Part shown: in pieces, positions 52,353-60,196 of the stretch
Numbering within the stretch: the first letter of the stretch is position 1
Layout of the letters: each line of letters opens with the position of its first letter
NCBI GenBank assembly: GCA_902492455.1
Contig: CABULH010000005.1
Span: forward strand, 124,001-188,000
DNA: 64,000 nt
Direction of reading: 5' to 3'
From: an uncultured Oscillospiraceae bacterium
GTDB taxonomy: Bacteria; Bacillota; Clostridia; Oscillospirales; Acutalibacteraceae
The notes under the pieces: model-generated
What the model was told of the DNA's origin: nothing
What the model saw: the letters and a program-made list of their open reading frames with translations, nothing else
Databases searched by the model: none
Program-made: the position numbers and the translations under genes

Positions 52353-53030
52353 TTATTGCATCTGTTTTCGGCCCCATTTTCTCCATACAATAAAGGAAGC
52401 CGCCGAGATCAGCACCGTGGCTCCCGCCGACAGCAGAAAAACCGGTGAAAAGGGCGTCAGGATGCTTTCTCCCATAAAGGTGGCGGCCAGCATGGTGGGC
52501 AGCAGACCCAGCAGCGATCCCGACGCATAGCGGCCATAAGGCACCCTTGTGGCCCCCAGTACCATGCTCACCACATCCCCGGGCAGCAGGTTGATCACCC
52601 GCAGAAAAAAGGAAAAGAAAAACTCGTTGTCCCGTTTAAGGGATTCCAGCCGGGCGATTTTGGGATACCGCTCCTGCAGCCGGTCGGCCAGATCCCTACC
52701 GGAAAAGCGGCCGATACAATAGGGCAGGGTGACGCAGATCAGCAAGCCGGTGAGATTCACGGCGATGGCAGCGGGTATGGGAAACAATACCCCGGCGGCG
52801 ACATACAGCACCAGCAGCGGGAACACCACCGACAGGGATTTCACCGCGTACAGCGCCGCCATGGCAGCGGCGGCCAGCCAGGGATTTTCGGGGGTATAGG
52901 AAAGAATCTGCCGCAGATCGATCTTGCCGCCCCGGGTGACGGTCCATATGGTGCAGGCGATTACCAGCAGAAAGGGCATCACCTTCATGACTCCCAGCCA
53001 AAAGCTTCCTTTTTTTCGTTCCTTCCTCAT
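52353..53030 (-). CDS. TVP38/TMEM64 (VTT domain) membrane protein
   Basis: 225 residues from the ATG at 53030, which has GGGAGGGA upstream. About six hydrophobic segments. The VTT/DedA-like core is recognisable: FPLLVLYVAAGVLFPIPAAIAVN, then NEFFFSFFLRVINLLPGDVVSMVLGATRVPYGRYASGSLLG with the FxxR...P.D motif. Members have been linked to lipid scrambling and polyprenyl-phosphate recycling. A TATACT -10 box lies at 53075-53070 with a poor -35. The gene is separated from hpf by a terminator. Confidence 0.85.
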   Translation of the reverse strand: MRKERKKGSFWLGVMKVMPFLLVIACTIWTVTRGGKIDLRQILSYTPENPWLAAAAMAALYAVKSLSVVFPLLVLYVAAGVLFPIPAAIAVNLTGLLICVTLPYCIGRFSGRDLADRLQERYPKIARLESLKRDNEFFFSFFLRVINLLPGDVVSMVLGATRVPYGRYASGSLLGLLPTMLAATFMGESILTPFSPVFLLSAGATVLISAASFIVWRKWGRKQMQ

Positions 53031-53122
53031 GAGCGTCCCTCCCCTGCCCAAATTGACGAATACAGGGTTAGTATAGCCGAAAAGCGCAAAAATGTTCGAA
53101 CAAAAGAGCGCCAATTCCTGCT

Positions 53123-53155
53123 AAAAGGGGCGCGGGATAATCCCGCGCCCCTTTT
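53123..53155. terminator. Terminator of hpf (bidirectional hairpin)
   Basis: A near-continuous 16-bp inverted repeat AAAAGGGGCGCGGGAT/ATCCCGCGCCCCTTTT, 15 bases after the hpf stop, with a T4 end on the minus strand. Confidence 0.85.
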
Positions 53156-53169
53156 AATCGTTCAAGCCG

Positions 53170-53703
53170 TTAATCTTCCGCGTGGGGCTCCAGCAGGCCG
53201 TAATCCCCGTTGTGCCGTTTATACACCACATTGATCTCTCCGGAATCCATATTGCGGAACATATAAAACTGGTGTCCGGAGGTATTCATCTGCAGGATGG
53301 CCTCCTCCACGTCCAGGGGTTTGACAGGAAAACTTTTGGACCGCACCACATGAAATTCGGTTTCCTCTTCCACTGGTGCATCCCAATGGCTGTCGCTGAA
53401 AGCCTCCGCCCGCAGCCGTTTTTCCAGCCGGGTTTTGTTCTTCCGGATCTGCCGCAGTAAAACGTCCACCAGCCGGTCCACCGCTTCGTTGGCGTCCTCG
53501 CAGGCTTCCTCCGCGCGGAACACCAGCCCGCCGGTGCGGATCGTGATCTCCACCCGCTGCTTATTGGCGTTCTCCATGGAGACGGTCACATCCGCGGTCA
53601 CGCTGTCCTCAAAGAACTTGTCCAGCTTGGAGAGCTTTTTCTCCGTTCTTTCCGTGAAGGAAGGACGCAGGGTGACTTTTCTGCCTGTGATGGTCATTTT
53701 CAT
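53170..53703 (-). CDS. hpf: Long-form ribosome hibernation promoting factor
   Basis: 177 residues from the ATG at 53703 (AGGAG upstream). The N-terminal domain (~1-100, MKMTITGRKVTLRPSFTERTEKKLSKLDKFF) binds the 30S decoding site. After a linker the C-terminal dimerisation domain (~120-177, VVRSKSFPVKPLDVEEAIL...HQFYMFRNMDSGEINVVYKR) drives 100S ribosome formation. The length defines the long form typical of Bacillota. Own promoter at 53757-53785, with a palindrome over the predicted transcription start. Confidence 0.96.
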   Translation of the reverse strand: MKMTITGRKVTLRPSFTERTEKKLSKLDKFFEDSVTADVTVSMENANKQRVEITIRTGGLVFRAEEACEDANEAVDRLVDVLLRQIRKNKTRLEKRLRAEAFSDSHWDAPVEEETEFHVVRSKSFPVKPLDVEEAILQMNTSGHQFYMFRNMDSGEINVVYKRHNGDYGLLEPHAED

Positions 53704-53740
53704 ACGATCAACTCCTATCTCTCCACTCCTTGTGGAATGG

Positions 53741-53785
53741 ATTCTATAGATAGAATACCATATAAACGTGAACAAATAAAGTCAA
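53741..53785 (-). promoter_or_regulatory. Promoter and overlapping palindrome of hpf
   Basis: On the minus strand: TTGACT (53785-53780), a 17-base spacer and TATGGT (53762-53757). It is followed at once by the palindrome ATTCTATcTATAGAAT (53756-53741), which covers the predicted start site and may bind a repressor. Confidence 0.6.
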
Positions 53786-53810
53786 ATTTGTGAAGTTCTT
53801 CTCGACAAAG

Positions 53811-54653
53811 TCAAAGAACCGCGCTGCAATGGCGGGTGACATGGCAGCCCACGTTCACCGCCACCGGCAGACCGGCGATATGGGTGGGATAGGTTTCAAT
53901 CGCCACGCCCAGCGCCGTGGTGACGCCGCCGAAACCCTGGGGGCCGATGCCCAGGGCGTTGACCCGTTCCAGGGCCTCCTTTTCCATCTCCGCGTAATAA
54001 GCGTCGGCATTGGGAACAGAGAGAGGACGGCAGAGGGCTTTTTTCGCCAGCAGGGCGCACAGCTCAAAATCCCCGCCGATTCCCACCCCCAGCACCATGG
54101 GAGGGCAGGGGTTGCTGCCCGCTTGACGGGCGGCGTCCACGATGCATTCCAGCACCTTATCCCGTCCGGCGGCCGGGGTCAGCATGGTAATCCGGCTCAT
54201 ATTTTCGCTGCCGAAGCCCTTGGGGGCCACCGTGATTTCCATCTCTTCCCCGGGAACCAATTCCAAATGCAGCACCGCGGGGGTGTTGTCCCCGGTGTTC
54301 ACCCGGCGCAGAGGATCCCCCACCACCGAGCAGCGAAGCTTTCCCTCCAGATACCCCCGGGAGACGCCTCGGTTCACCGCATCGGCCAGAAGACCGCCGG
54401 TGATATGGACCTCCTGCCCCAGCCGGACAAAGACCACCGCCATGCCGGTATCCTGGCACACAGGCAGGTTCAGTTCCTCAGCCGTCTCCCAATTGCGTTT
54501 CAAATCCTCCAGGATATTCCGGGCCAGAGGCTGCTCCTCCCGGCCCGTGTCCCGGCGCACCGCGTCCTTAATATCCTCCGGCAGCTTCCGGTTGGCCTCC
54601 ATGCACAGCCGGCGCACCGTTTCTTCAATTTGAACAGCTGTTATTTCCCGCAT
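53811..54653 (-). CDS. Class I fumarate hydratase / tartrate dehydratase alpha subunit
   Basis: 280 residues from the ATG at 54653. Fe-S hydro-lyase alpha subunit. The cluster-cysteine contexts are PVCQDTGMAVVFV, GSNPCPPMVLGVGIGG and the C-terminal VGCHVTRHCSAVL. The NTGDNTPAVLHLE and APKGFGSENMS blocks are typical. In two-subunit enzymes a beta subunit (~185 aa) is needed and usually follows at once, but here the next gene is hpf. Either the beta subunit is encoded elsewhere or this protein has another partner. It lies 34 bases after the amidohydrolase gene, probably in one operon. Confidence 0.9.
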   Translation of the reverse strand: MREITAVQIEETVRRLCMEANRKLPEDIKDAVRRDTGREEQPLARNILEDLKRNWETAEELNLPVCQDTGMAVVFVRLGQEVHITGGLLADAVNRGVSRGYLEGKLRCSVVGDPLRRVNTGDNTPAVLHLELVPGEEMEITVAPKGFGSENMSRITMLTPAAGRDKVLECIVDAARQAGSNPCPPMVLGVGIGGDFELCALLAKKALCRPLSVPNADAYYAEMEKEALERVNALGIGPQGFGGVTTALGVAIETYPTHIAGLPVAVNVGCHVTRHCSAVL

Positions 54654-54687
54654 CGCCGCTTCATCCTTTCCATCGCCTGCCGATGAT

Positions 54688-55839
54688 TTATACAATCCGC
54701 CGTCCGCCGGCGATCACCGCCAGCGGCTTCGCCGCCACCGTCAGCGGATCCCCCGGGAACAGGACCAAGTCGGCGTCCTTCCCCGGCGTGATAGAACCCA
54801 CCCGGTCCGCGATTCCAGCAATCTCCGCCGCGCCCAGGGTGATGGCCCTCACCGCTTCCTCCCAGGGCAGGCCCTCCCGCACGGCCAAACCGGCGCACAG
54901 GGGCAGGTATTGAATGGGGATCACCGGATGATCGGTGATAATGGCAATGGGCAGTCCTGTCTTTTGCAGCAGTCCCGGCCCCGCCGGATTCAGGTCCCGC
55001 AGCTCCGGCTTGGAACGGTCGCAGAGCAGGGGGCCGCAGAGCACCGGCGCCCCTCCGGCGCTTACCGTATCCGCCGCCAGATGAGCCCCTGTGCCGTGGA
55101 CGATGACATACCGCAGATGGAATTCCTCCGCCAGCCGCCGGGCGGTGAAGATATCGTCCAGGCGATGGGCGTGGAAATGCACCGGCAGTTCTCCCCGCAC
55201 CACCGACAGCAGCGCCTCGCATTTGGCGTCGAACTCCGGCTCCTCCACCTCCTCGTCCTCCTCCGCCCGGCGTTTGTCCCGCTCATAGCGAAGGGCCAGG
55301 GCCAGCTGCTCCCGGATAATGGCCGCCGTCGCCATCCGGGTTACCGGCGCCTGATTCTTGCCGTGGTAGGTGGTTTTGGGATTCTCCCCCAGGGCCATTT
55401 TCATGGCGGCGGGAGCCAGCATCACTGCGTCGTCCACCCGGTCGCCGTAGGTTTTCATGGCGCAGAATTGGCCTCCAATGGGGTTGGCGCTGCCGGGGCC
55501 GGTGAGCACCGCCGTTACCCCAGCCGCCGCCGCCTCCGCAAAGCAGCGGTCCTGCATATTGATCGCATCCACCGCCCGCAGCTGAGGGGTGGCGGGATCG
55601 GTATCCTCATTACCGTCGTCCCCTTCAAAGCCCAGGCCGTCCTCCCACATGCCGATGTGGGTATGGACATCGATGAAGCCGGGGAAAAGCCAACCGCCGG
55701 CAGCGTCCAGCACCTCCCCCTCCCCGCCGGGCGCGGGCATGGCGCCCAAGGCGGCGATCCGCTCCCCTTCGATATCCACATAGCCGTTTTCGATGCACGG
55801 CCTGTCCACAGGAAAAATTTTGGCGTTGATGATCCGCAT
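54688..55839 (-). CDS. Amidohydrolase (imidazolonepropionase-like metal-dependent hydrolase)
   Basis: 383 residues from the ATG at 55839 (MRIINAKIFPVD); the open frame extends upstream but without family similarity. Amidohydrolase-superfamily barrel: metal site FIDVHTHIG, a possible bridging ligand around ALGENPKTTYHGKN, then VHFHAHRLDDI, VIVHGTGAH, AIITDHPV and the C-terminal GKDADLVLFPGDPL. Proteins of this type in Clostridia are annotated only as amidohydrolase; substrate unknown. A highly charged insertion (KRRAEEDEEVEEPEFD, ~170-190) is seen. Confidence 0.85.
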   Translation of the reverse strand: MRIINAKIFPVDRPCIENGYVDIEGERIAALGAMPAPGGEGEVLDAAGGWLFPGFIDVHTHIGMWEDGLGFEGDDGNEDTDPATPQLRAVDAINMQDRCFAEAAAAGVTAVLTGPGSANPIGGQFCAMKTYGDRVDDAVMLAPAAMKMALGENPKTTYHGKNQAPVTRMATAAIIREQLALALRYERDKRRAEEDEEVEEPEFDAKCEALLSVVRGELPVHFHAHRLDDIFTARRLAEEFHLRYVIVHGTGAHLAADTVSAGGAPVLCGPLLCDRSKPELRDLNPAGPGLLQKTGLPIAIITDHPVIPIQYLPLCAGLAVREGLPWEEAVRAITLGAAEIAGIADRVGSITPGKDADLVLFPGDPLTVAAKPLAVIAGGRRIV

Positions 55840-55899
55840 ATTCCCTATCCAGCCTTTCCAACATATAATGCGCCGCCCGGGCAGAGCCGGCGGCAAGAC

Positions 55900-55933
55900 A
55901 AAAGCCCCGTCGTCCCGGGCGGGACGACAGGGC
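55900..55933 (-). terminator. Terminator of the yabP-yabQ-divIC-yabR cluster
   Basis: On the minus strand a 13-bp stem with one T-G mismatch (GCCCTGTCGTCCC/GGGACGACGGGGC, 55933-55904) followed by TTTTGTC. Confidence 0.85.
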
Positions 55934-55957
55934 GTGAACAACAAAGAAACAACTGTT

Positions 55958-56392
55958 TCAGCGGGAACCCCTGCGGGAAAAACCGCCGTGCTTGCCATCC
56001 ATGGAGCGCTTCAGATCCAGCATCTTTTCATCGCTGGTCTGCTTAAAGCGGGACATCATATCCTCAAAGCTGCCGCTTTCACTGCGGGAGGACTGCCACT
56101 CAAAATTGCCGGGACGTCCGGGAGAAACAGGGCGGGGACGGGCGCCGGGACGCGGCTGCTCCACCGCTTTTTTCATCGACAGGCTGACCTTGCCATCCTC
56201 GCCGATATTGAGAATTTTAACCTTGACCGTCTGGTTCTCCGTAACGTAATCACGGATCTCCTTGACATAGGTGGGCGCGACTTCAGATATATGGACCATC
56301 CCCGTCTTGCCGCCGGGAAGCTCCACAAACGCGCCAAATTTGGTAATACCGGTGACTTTTCCCTCCAGAACCGCTCCTACTTCCAATTGCAT
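55958..56392 (-). CDS. yabR: S1 RNA-binding domain protein (YabR-like)
   Basis: 144 residues from the ATG at 56392 (MQLEVGAVLEG), chosen over the upstream ATGs because the S1 fold begins here and AGGAGG lies before it. The S1 domain spans residues 1-75 (VTGITKFGAFVELPGGKTGMVHISEVA, KVKILNIGEDGKVSLSMKKA). The tail is Pro/Arg-rich (PRPGARPRPVSPGRPG) then charged. The homolog in Bacillus and Streptococcus (YabR, CvfD) is a ribosome- or RNA-binding regulator. Position after divIC matches B. subtilis yabP-yabQ-divIC-yabR. Confidence 0.9.
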   Translation of the reverse strand: MQLEVGAVLEGKVTGITKFGAFVELPGGKTGMVHISEVAPTYVKEIRDYVTENQTVKVKILNIGEDGKVSLSMKKAVEQPRPGARPRPVSPGRPGNFEWQSSRSESGSFEDMMSRFKQTSDEKMLDLKRSMDGKHGGFSRRGSR

Positions 56393-56475
56393 AAACGCCT
56401 GATTTCCTCCTACTTTTGTTCCGTTGTGCTTCATACTGCTGACCATCTGTGCCTGGATTTATGAGATTTCGGGCG

Positions 56476-56757
56476 TTATGCGCCCGGAATTTCCTTGTAG
56501 ATCGACTCGCCCGGCCTAGCCTGCCCGTTTTCCCGCGCCTGCTGCTCCTGATAGGACTCGTAATTCTCCATTTTATTCTTCTGATCGTCAATGAGGAGCT
56601 GCATGTTTTTGATTTCCTGATCGTAATTATCCAGCTGCCGCTGGCTGGCGCCCAATTCCATTTGGAGCTGGAGCAGCATCACGATCACATATATGGAAAA
56701 CGCCAGCAGGGCCAGCCGAAGAAAAATACTCTTTTTCCTCTTTCTGTCCACTTTCAT
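56476..56757 (-). CDS. divIC: Septum formation initiator DivIC/FtsB-like
   Basis: 93 residues: a short basic cytoplasmic tail (KVDRKRKKS), one membrane helix (12-31, FLRLALLAFSIYVIVMLLQL) and a coiled coil outside (~33-75, ASQRQLDNYDQEIKNMQLLIDDQ). This is the bitopic divisome subunit that works with FtsL and DivIB. Its start overlaps the yabQ stop by 4 bases. Synteny with yabQ and yabR supports the call despite low motif content. Confidence 0.88.
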   Translation of the reverse strand: MKVDRKRKKSIFLRLALLAFSIYVIVMLLQLQMELGASQRQLDNYDQEIKNMQLLIDDQKNKMENYESYQEQQARENGQARPGESIYKEIPGA

Positions 56758-57296
56758 GGCTTTTGGTTCCCTTCTGTATTCAAACCGCTGGTGTCGGATG
56801 ATTTCTTTCTATGATTATACAATAGAGAACCGGTACGTTTCAAGCCCTTTTTTAAAAAAACGGTGATTTTTTGCGGAATAAACATTAAAATTTTCAGCAA
56901 AAACTTTGCCGGGCGCCGCAAAAGGCGGCCCAGCATCCGAAAGGGCCAGAAAACAGCCCGCCAAAACAGCCGCCAGATCTTCAGAAAGGCAGCCACCGCC
57001 GCCTGGGAAAACCGCATTACCACCCGGCCGATGGTGAAATAGTAGGCAAAAAAACCGGCCAGCAGCCCCAAAAAAAGGTAAAAGCGCAGCTGGCCGTCCA
57101 TCACTGAGAGGGAAAAAATAAAGGTGACCACGGCGCTGGACAAAAAGAAAAACAAATCCTGAAAGAAAATGGTCCGTTTGCCGGGACGCATCACCAGCCG
57201 GATCACCCGAAAAATGTCGTAATAGGCTCCCAGCAGGAAGCCCATCCCGCAGGAAAGGAAGAGCTCGTTTAACTGCTGGCCGTTTGTCATCTCCAT
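56754..57296 (-). CDS. yabQ: Spore cortex biosynthesis protein YabQ
   Basis: 180 residues with four to five membrane segments in the first half (FLSCGMGFLLGAYYDIFRVIR and FFQDLFFFLSSAVVTFIFS are the YabQ signature). A basic amphipathic C-terminal half (WRLFWRAVFWPFRMLGRLLRR) follows. The homolog is a mother-cell membrane protein needed for cortex formation. The start ATG has AAAGGGG seven bases upstream. 12 bases after yabP. Confidence 0.93.
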   Translation of the reverse strand: MEMTNGQQLNELFLSCGMGFLLGAYYDIFRVIRLVMRPGKRTIFFQDLFFFLSSAVVTFIFSLSVMDGQLRFYLFLGLLAGFFAYYFTIGRVVMRFSQAAVAAFLKIWRLFWRAVFWPFRMLGRLLRRPAKFLLKILMFIPQKITVFLKKGLKRTGSLLYNHRKKSSDTSGLNTEGNQKP

Positions 57297-57308
57297 AAGC
57301 CGGCCCCT

Positions 57309-57593
57309 TTACTTGAACAGTCGCCCGAAAAAGCCTCCGGATCGGGAGTGCACCTCCGCATAGGTCAGCGAATCGATGGATCCTTCCAGCGTCAGGTCCC
57401 CTGTTTCCACATTCAGACGATTGATATGCAGTCCCTGGCCTTTAACTGTCAGCTCCCCCATCTCCGTGTATATAACCACTGTTAATTCATCGAAGCTGTC
57501 CACATCCGATACGCCGGACACGGTCAGCGCCCGCCGGTCTTCCAAAACCAGGTGATGGGGCAGCTGAACCTGGTTTCTTTTATCCTCCGCCAC
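57309..57593 (-). CDS. yabP: Sporulation protein YabP
   Basis: 94 residues from a GTG at 57593 with GGGAGG eight bases upstream. Typical YabP: NQVQLPHHLVLEDRRALTVSGVSDVDSFDE, then VIYTEMGELTVKGQGLHINRLNVETGDLTLEGSIDSLTY. The protein is made early in sporulation in the mother cell. First gene of the yabP-yabQ-divIC-yabR cluster, preceded by a SigE-like promoter. Confidence 0.94.
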   Translation of the reverse strand: MAEDKRNQVQLPHHLVLEDRRALTVSGVSDVDSFDELTVVIYTEMGELTVKGQGLHINRLNVETGDLTLEGSIDSLTYAEVHSRSGGFFGRLFK

Positions 57594-57643
57594 TGGGCAA
57601 ACCTCCCTTTCTCCCGTTCCGGCCGGCTTTACGGCCCGTCACT

Positions 57644-57674
57644 CATGTATACGCGCAGGGAGACAAAATTATGC
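57644..57674 (-). promoter_or_regulatory. Candidate SigE-like promoter of yabP
   Basis: On the minus strand GCATAATT (57674-57667), a 15-base spacer and TATACATG (57651-57644). This resembles the SigE boxes (about kmATATT and CATACAnT) with mismatches. Confidence 0.4.
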
Positions 57675-57721
57675 CGGCGGAAAAGGCCGCGCCCTGGAAT
57701 TCCTCTTTTTCCCAGTGAACA

Positions 57722-57750
57722 GTTGAAAAAAGCGCAGCCATCGTGTATAC
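57722..57750 (+). promoter_or_regulatory. Predicted housekeeping promoter of the rqcP operon
   Basis: TTGAAA (57722-57727), an exact 17-base spacer and TATACT (57745-57750), 36 bases before the first small membrane-protein gene. Confidence 0.75.
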
Positions 57751-57786
57751 TGGAGGATAGCAAGAAGGAAAAGGACGGGAATCGTC

Positions 57787-58023
57787 ATGAAAAAAGCGCC
57801 CAAGGGTTCTCTGCGACAATCCGTCACCCTGCTGGGGCTGGCGGCGCTGTGCATCCTCTATCTGCTGGAAGTGGATTATTCCCGGATCACCCCGCTCAAC
57901 TGGGTTGCTTTCGGCATCATCGTCCTGACACTGGTGCCGCTGACCGTTTGGCTGATCGCCAAGGCGGTGCGGGCGGCCAGGGCCAGGCAGGCGCGGCGCA
58001 CACCGCCCGGGGATGAGGAATAA
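57787..58023 (+). CDS. Small two-helix membrane protein of unknown function
   Basis: 78 residues: two hydrophobic helices (SVTLLGLAALCILYLL and WVAFGIIVLTLVPLTVWLIA) and a basic then acidic tail (RAARARQARRTPPGDEE). No family recognised. Supported by a good promoter (57722-57750) and a purine-rich ribosome region (AAGGAAAAGGACGGG). It heads a plus-strand operon with a 51-residue protein and rqcP. Confidence 0.7.
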   Translation: MKKAPKGSLRQSVTLLGLAALCILYLLEVDYSRITPLNWVAFGIIVLTLVPLTVWLIAKAVRAARARQARRTPPGDEE

Positions 58024-58093
58024 GATCCGCTACGGCGGCTTTGTCGGTGAGAGGAAGGAAAATGGGTAGAAAAAGCGGAAGGGTGAATCGGAT

Positions 58094-58249
58094 ATGAAAA
58101 AGTTATTGGCTGTTCTCTGCGGAATCGTTTCGGTTTTCGGCGCTTTGTTTTTCGGCATGAAGCTGCTGGGCCGGTTTGCCAAGTCCAGTATGCGGCTGGA
58201 TCTGAACGAGGAGGAGGCCGACGCTTCCCCGGAGGACGAGGAAACATAA
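58094..58249 (+). CDS. 51-residue membrane protein with acidic tail
   Basis: Small gene: ATG 58094, TAA 58247-58249. MKKLLAVLCGIVSVFGALFF forms one membrane helix, then GMKLLGRFAKSSMRLD and an acidic tail (NEEEADASPEDEET). GGAAGGG lies ten bases upstream. It sits between the two-helix protein and rqcP, in the same strand and spacing as one operon. No homolog recognised. Confidence 0.6.
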   Translation: MKKLLAVLCGIVSVFGALFFGMKLLGRFAKSSMRLDLNEEEADASPEDEET

Positions 58250-58285
58250 TGCCGGCGGCATCACGGAAAGGAATGGTTGCATTTC

Positions 58286-58528
58286 ATGCGTTTGGATAAA
58301 TATCTCAAGGTATCCCGCTTAATCAAGCGGCGCACCGTCGCCAACGACGCTTGCGACGCGGGGCGGGTTTTTGTCAACGGCAAGCCCGCCCGCGCCTCCT
58401 ACGACGTGAAAGAAGGGGACGTGCTCACCATCAGCTTGGGAGCCCGGGAGGTCAAGGCCCAGGTGGTATCGGTGCAGGAAACCGTCGCCAAAAACGACGC
58501 GGCGCTGCTGTACAAGCTGCTGCCGTAA
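58286..58528 (+). CDS. rqcP: S4-domain RNA-binding protein RqcP
   Basis: 80 residues from the ATG at 58286 (MRLDKYLKVSRLIKRRTVA), the canonical RqcP start; a TTG at 58277 is better spaced to AAAGGA but not conserved. Single S4 domain (DAGRVFVNGKPARASYDVKEGDVLTI). RqcP (YabO) binds stalled 50S-peptidyl-tRNA complexes and works with RqcH to add C-terminal alanine tails in ribosome quality control. In B. subtilis yabO lies upstream of yabP on the same strand; here it is divergent, so the cluster has been rearranged. Confidence 0.93.
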   Translation: MRLDKYLKVSRLIKRRTVANDACDAGRVFVNGKPARASYDVKEGDVLTISLGAREVKAQVVSVQETVAKNDAALLYKLLP

Positions 58529-58548
58529 GCTGGAAACACCAAAAATAT

Positions 58549-58592
58549 AGCCTGGGAAAAGCGTCGTTCCGTTTTTCCCAGGCTTATTATTA
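58549..58592 (+). terminator. Terminator after rqcP
   Basis: A 12-bp perfect stem (AGCCTGGGAAAA/TTTTCCCAGGCT, 58549-58560 with 58573-58584) followed by TATTATTAT. Confidence 0.85.
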
Positions 58593-58679
58593 TGCAAGCT
58601 TTCTTCTCGCTCTCATCCAACGATGAATACAACACACCGCGCAGATGGAACCCTCCATCCATAGAGAGAGGTTGGTATT

Positions 58680-59348
58680 ATGAAAATTATCAGTTGGAAC
58701 TGCGGCGGTAAATTTAGAGAAAAATTGAAGTATATCAAGAAGTATAAAGCAGATATTTACGTGATACAGGAATGTGAAAATCCATCACAATGCCAAGATG
58801 CCACATATCGCGCTTTTGCAGAAAATTATTCTTGGATTGGAGAAAATAAAAATAAAGGGCTCGGTATATTTGCCCGGAAAAACATAGTGATGAGACGGAA
58901 TACCTGGGAAGCATATTGCCTGCGCTTTTTTATGTCGGTAAATATAAACAACAAATTCGATTTGCTCGGTGTTTGGGCCTGCAGGCCCTATATCGAAGAA
59001 TACTATATTTACCAAGAGATAAACTTCTCACATTTTAATAACCATACTGTAATCATTGGCGATTTCAACAGCAACGCGAAATGGGACAAAAAATGCGGCA
59101 ATAGATGCCATAGCGCAGTAGTTTCTAAACTTAGAGACATAAATCTGGTATCCGCTTATCACTATATGTTCCATGAACAGCAAGGGGCAGAAAGCCAGCC
59201 AACGTTTTACCTATATCGGCATTTAGATAAAGGATATCACACAGACCATTGCTTTGCCGACAAGAATACAATAAAAGATTATCAAATACTGTTTGAAGAG
59301 AAATGCCTTCAATTATCCGATCACATTCCCCTATGCATTTATCTTTAA
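58680..59348 (+). CDS. Endonuclease/exonuclease/phosphatase (EEP) family protein
   Basis: 222 residues. EEP fold motifs in order: IISWNCGG (metal-site Asn), YVIQECE (Glu), VIIGDFNSN (Asp and Asn) and LSDHIPLCIYL (catalytic Asp-His). These enzymes are metal-dependent phosphodiesterases acting on DNA, RNA or phosphorylated small molecules; target unknown. The gene is clearly AT-richer than its neighbours and uses A/T-ending codons, with many Asn, Lys, Ile and Tyr residues, which suggests recent acquisition. No clear promoter. No terminator separates it from the convergent acetyltransferase gene. Confidence 0.85.
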   Translation: MKIISWNCGGKFREKLKYIKKYKADIYVIQECENPSQCQDATYRAFAENYSWIGENKNKGLGIFARKNIVMRRNTWEAYCLRFFMSVNINNKFDLLGVWACRPYIEEYYIYQEINFSHFNNHTVIIGDFNSNAKWDKKCGNRCHSAVVSKLRDINLVSAYHYMFHEQQGAESQPTFYLYRHLDKGYHTDHCFADKNTIKDYQILFEEKCLQLSDHIPLCIYL

Positions 59349-59415
59349 ACGAACGCATGTCGGTGAAATCTATTCACTATCGTGTGCTTCCTGCTACATA
59401 ACAAGCAAGCAACAA

Positions 59416-59967
59416 TTACAGAGCGCGGATGACCTTGCAGGGATTGCCGACGGCCAGGCTTTTCGGCGGAATATCTTTGGTAACCACGCTGCCCGCGCCG
59501 ATCACACTGCCCGCGCCAATCGTCACGCCCGGGAGTATGATGGCGCCGGTACAGATCCAGACGTTATCTCCGATGACGACGGGATGGGTGTATTCCAATC
59601 CGGCCACACGCTGTTCTACATCCATCGCGTGTTCTTCCGTGATGATGCAAACATTGGGTGCGATAAACACGTTGTTCCCAATGGTGATTTTTCCGCTGTC
59701 CATCAGCTTACAGTTGACGTTGAGAAAACAGTTATCGCCCAGGGTGGTGTTATACCCATAAGTACAGAAAAGCGGCTGCTCCACCATGCAGTTGGCCCCC
59801 ACCTGTCCCAGCAGATCCCGAATAGCCGCCTGCCGCGCCTCTCGGTCCAGCGGATGCAGATTGTTGTAGTCGTACAGCTTTTTCACCGTGACGTCCCGGT
59901 CCGCGGCAAGCGCGGGGTCACCGGGCTGATACAGCAGCTGTGCGTGGGATTTTTCCTTTTCCGTCAT
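59416..59967 (-). CDS. Sugar O-acetyltransferase (maltose/galactoside acetyltransferase family)
   Basis: 183 residues from the ATG at 59967 (MTEKEKSHAQLLYQPGDPAL), with GAGGT upstream; the open frame extends further but without similarity. Left-handed beta-helix hexapeptide acetyltransferase of the LacA/Maa/NodL type. The N-terminal Mac domain is followed by hexapeptide turns (YGYNTTLGDNCFLNVNC, NNVFIAPNVCII, GDNVWICTGAIILPGVTIGAGSVIGAGSVVTKDIP). The usual catalytic His is in EEHAMD. Acetyl-CoA donates acetyl to a sugar hydroxyl. Common on accessory islands. Confidence 0.9.
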   Translation of the reverse strand: MTEKEKSHAQLLYQPGDPALAADRDVTVKKLYDYNNLHPLDREARQAAIRDLLGQVGANCMVEQPLFCTYGYNTTLGDNCFLNVNCKLMDSGKITIGNNVFIAPNVCIITEEHAMDVEQRVAGLEYTHPVVIGDNVWICTGAIILPGVTIGAGSVIGAGSVVTKDIPPKSLAVGNPCKVIRAL

Positions 59968-60196
59968 TTTCAGTACCTCACAATTAGGGATATTAGCCTC
60001 CCGCCGCCAACGGCGCGGCGGCCCTTTTGGTCGGCTGTTCGTTGTGCAAATCAATATTCCCGTACACCGGCTGATTCCACCGGAAGGAAAACGATCATTT
60101 TCCGGCGGGATCCGCTGCTGGAAGGGTGAGGGAATACCACTTGTCTTTTCCTTCTTTTCGTGGTACATTAGACTCCAGTAAAGACCGAATTAATGT

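Noticed and set aside
55840..55998. N-terminal 53-codon extension of the amidohydrolase
   Set aside because: Not family-like and it crosses the intergenic region next to the yabR terminator. The ATG at 55839 begins exactly at the conserved fold.
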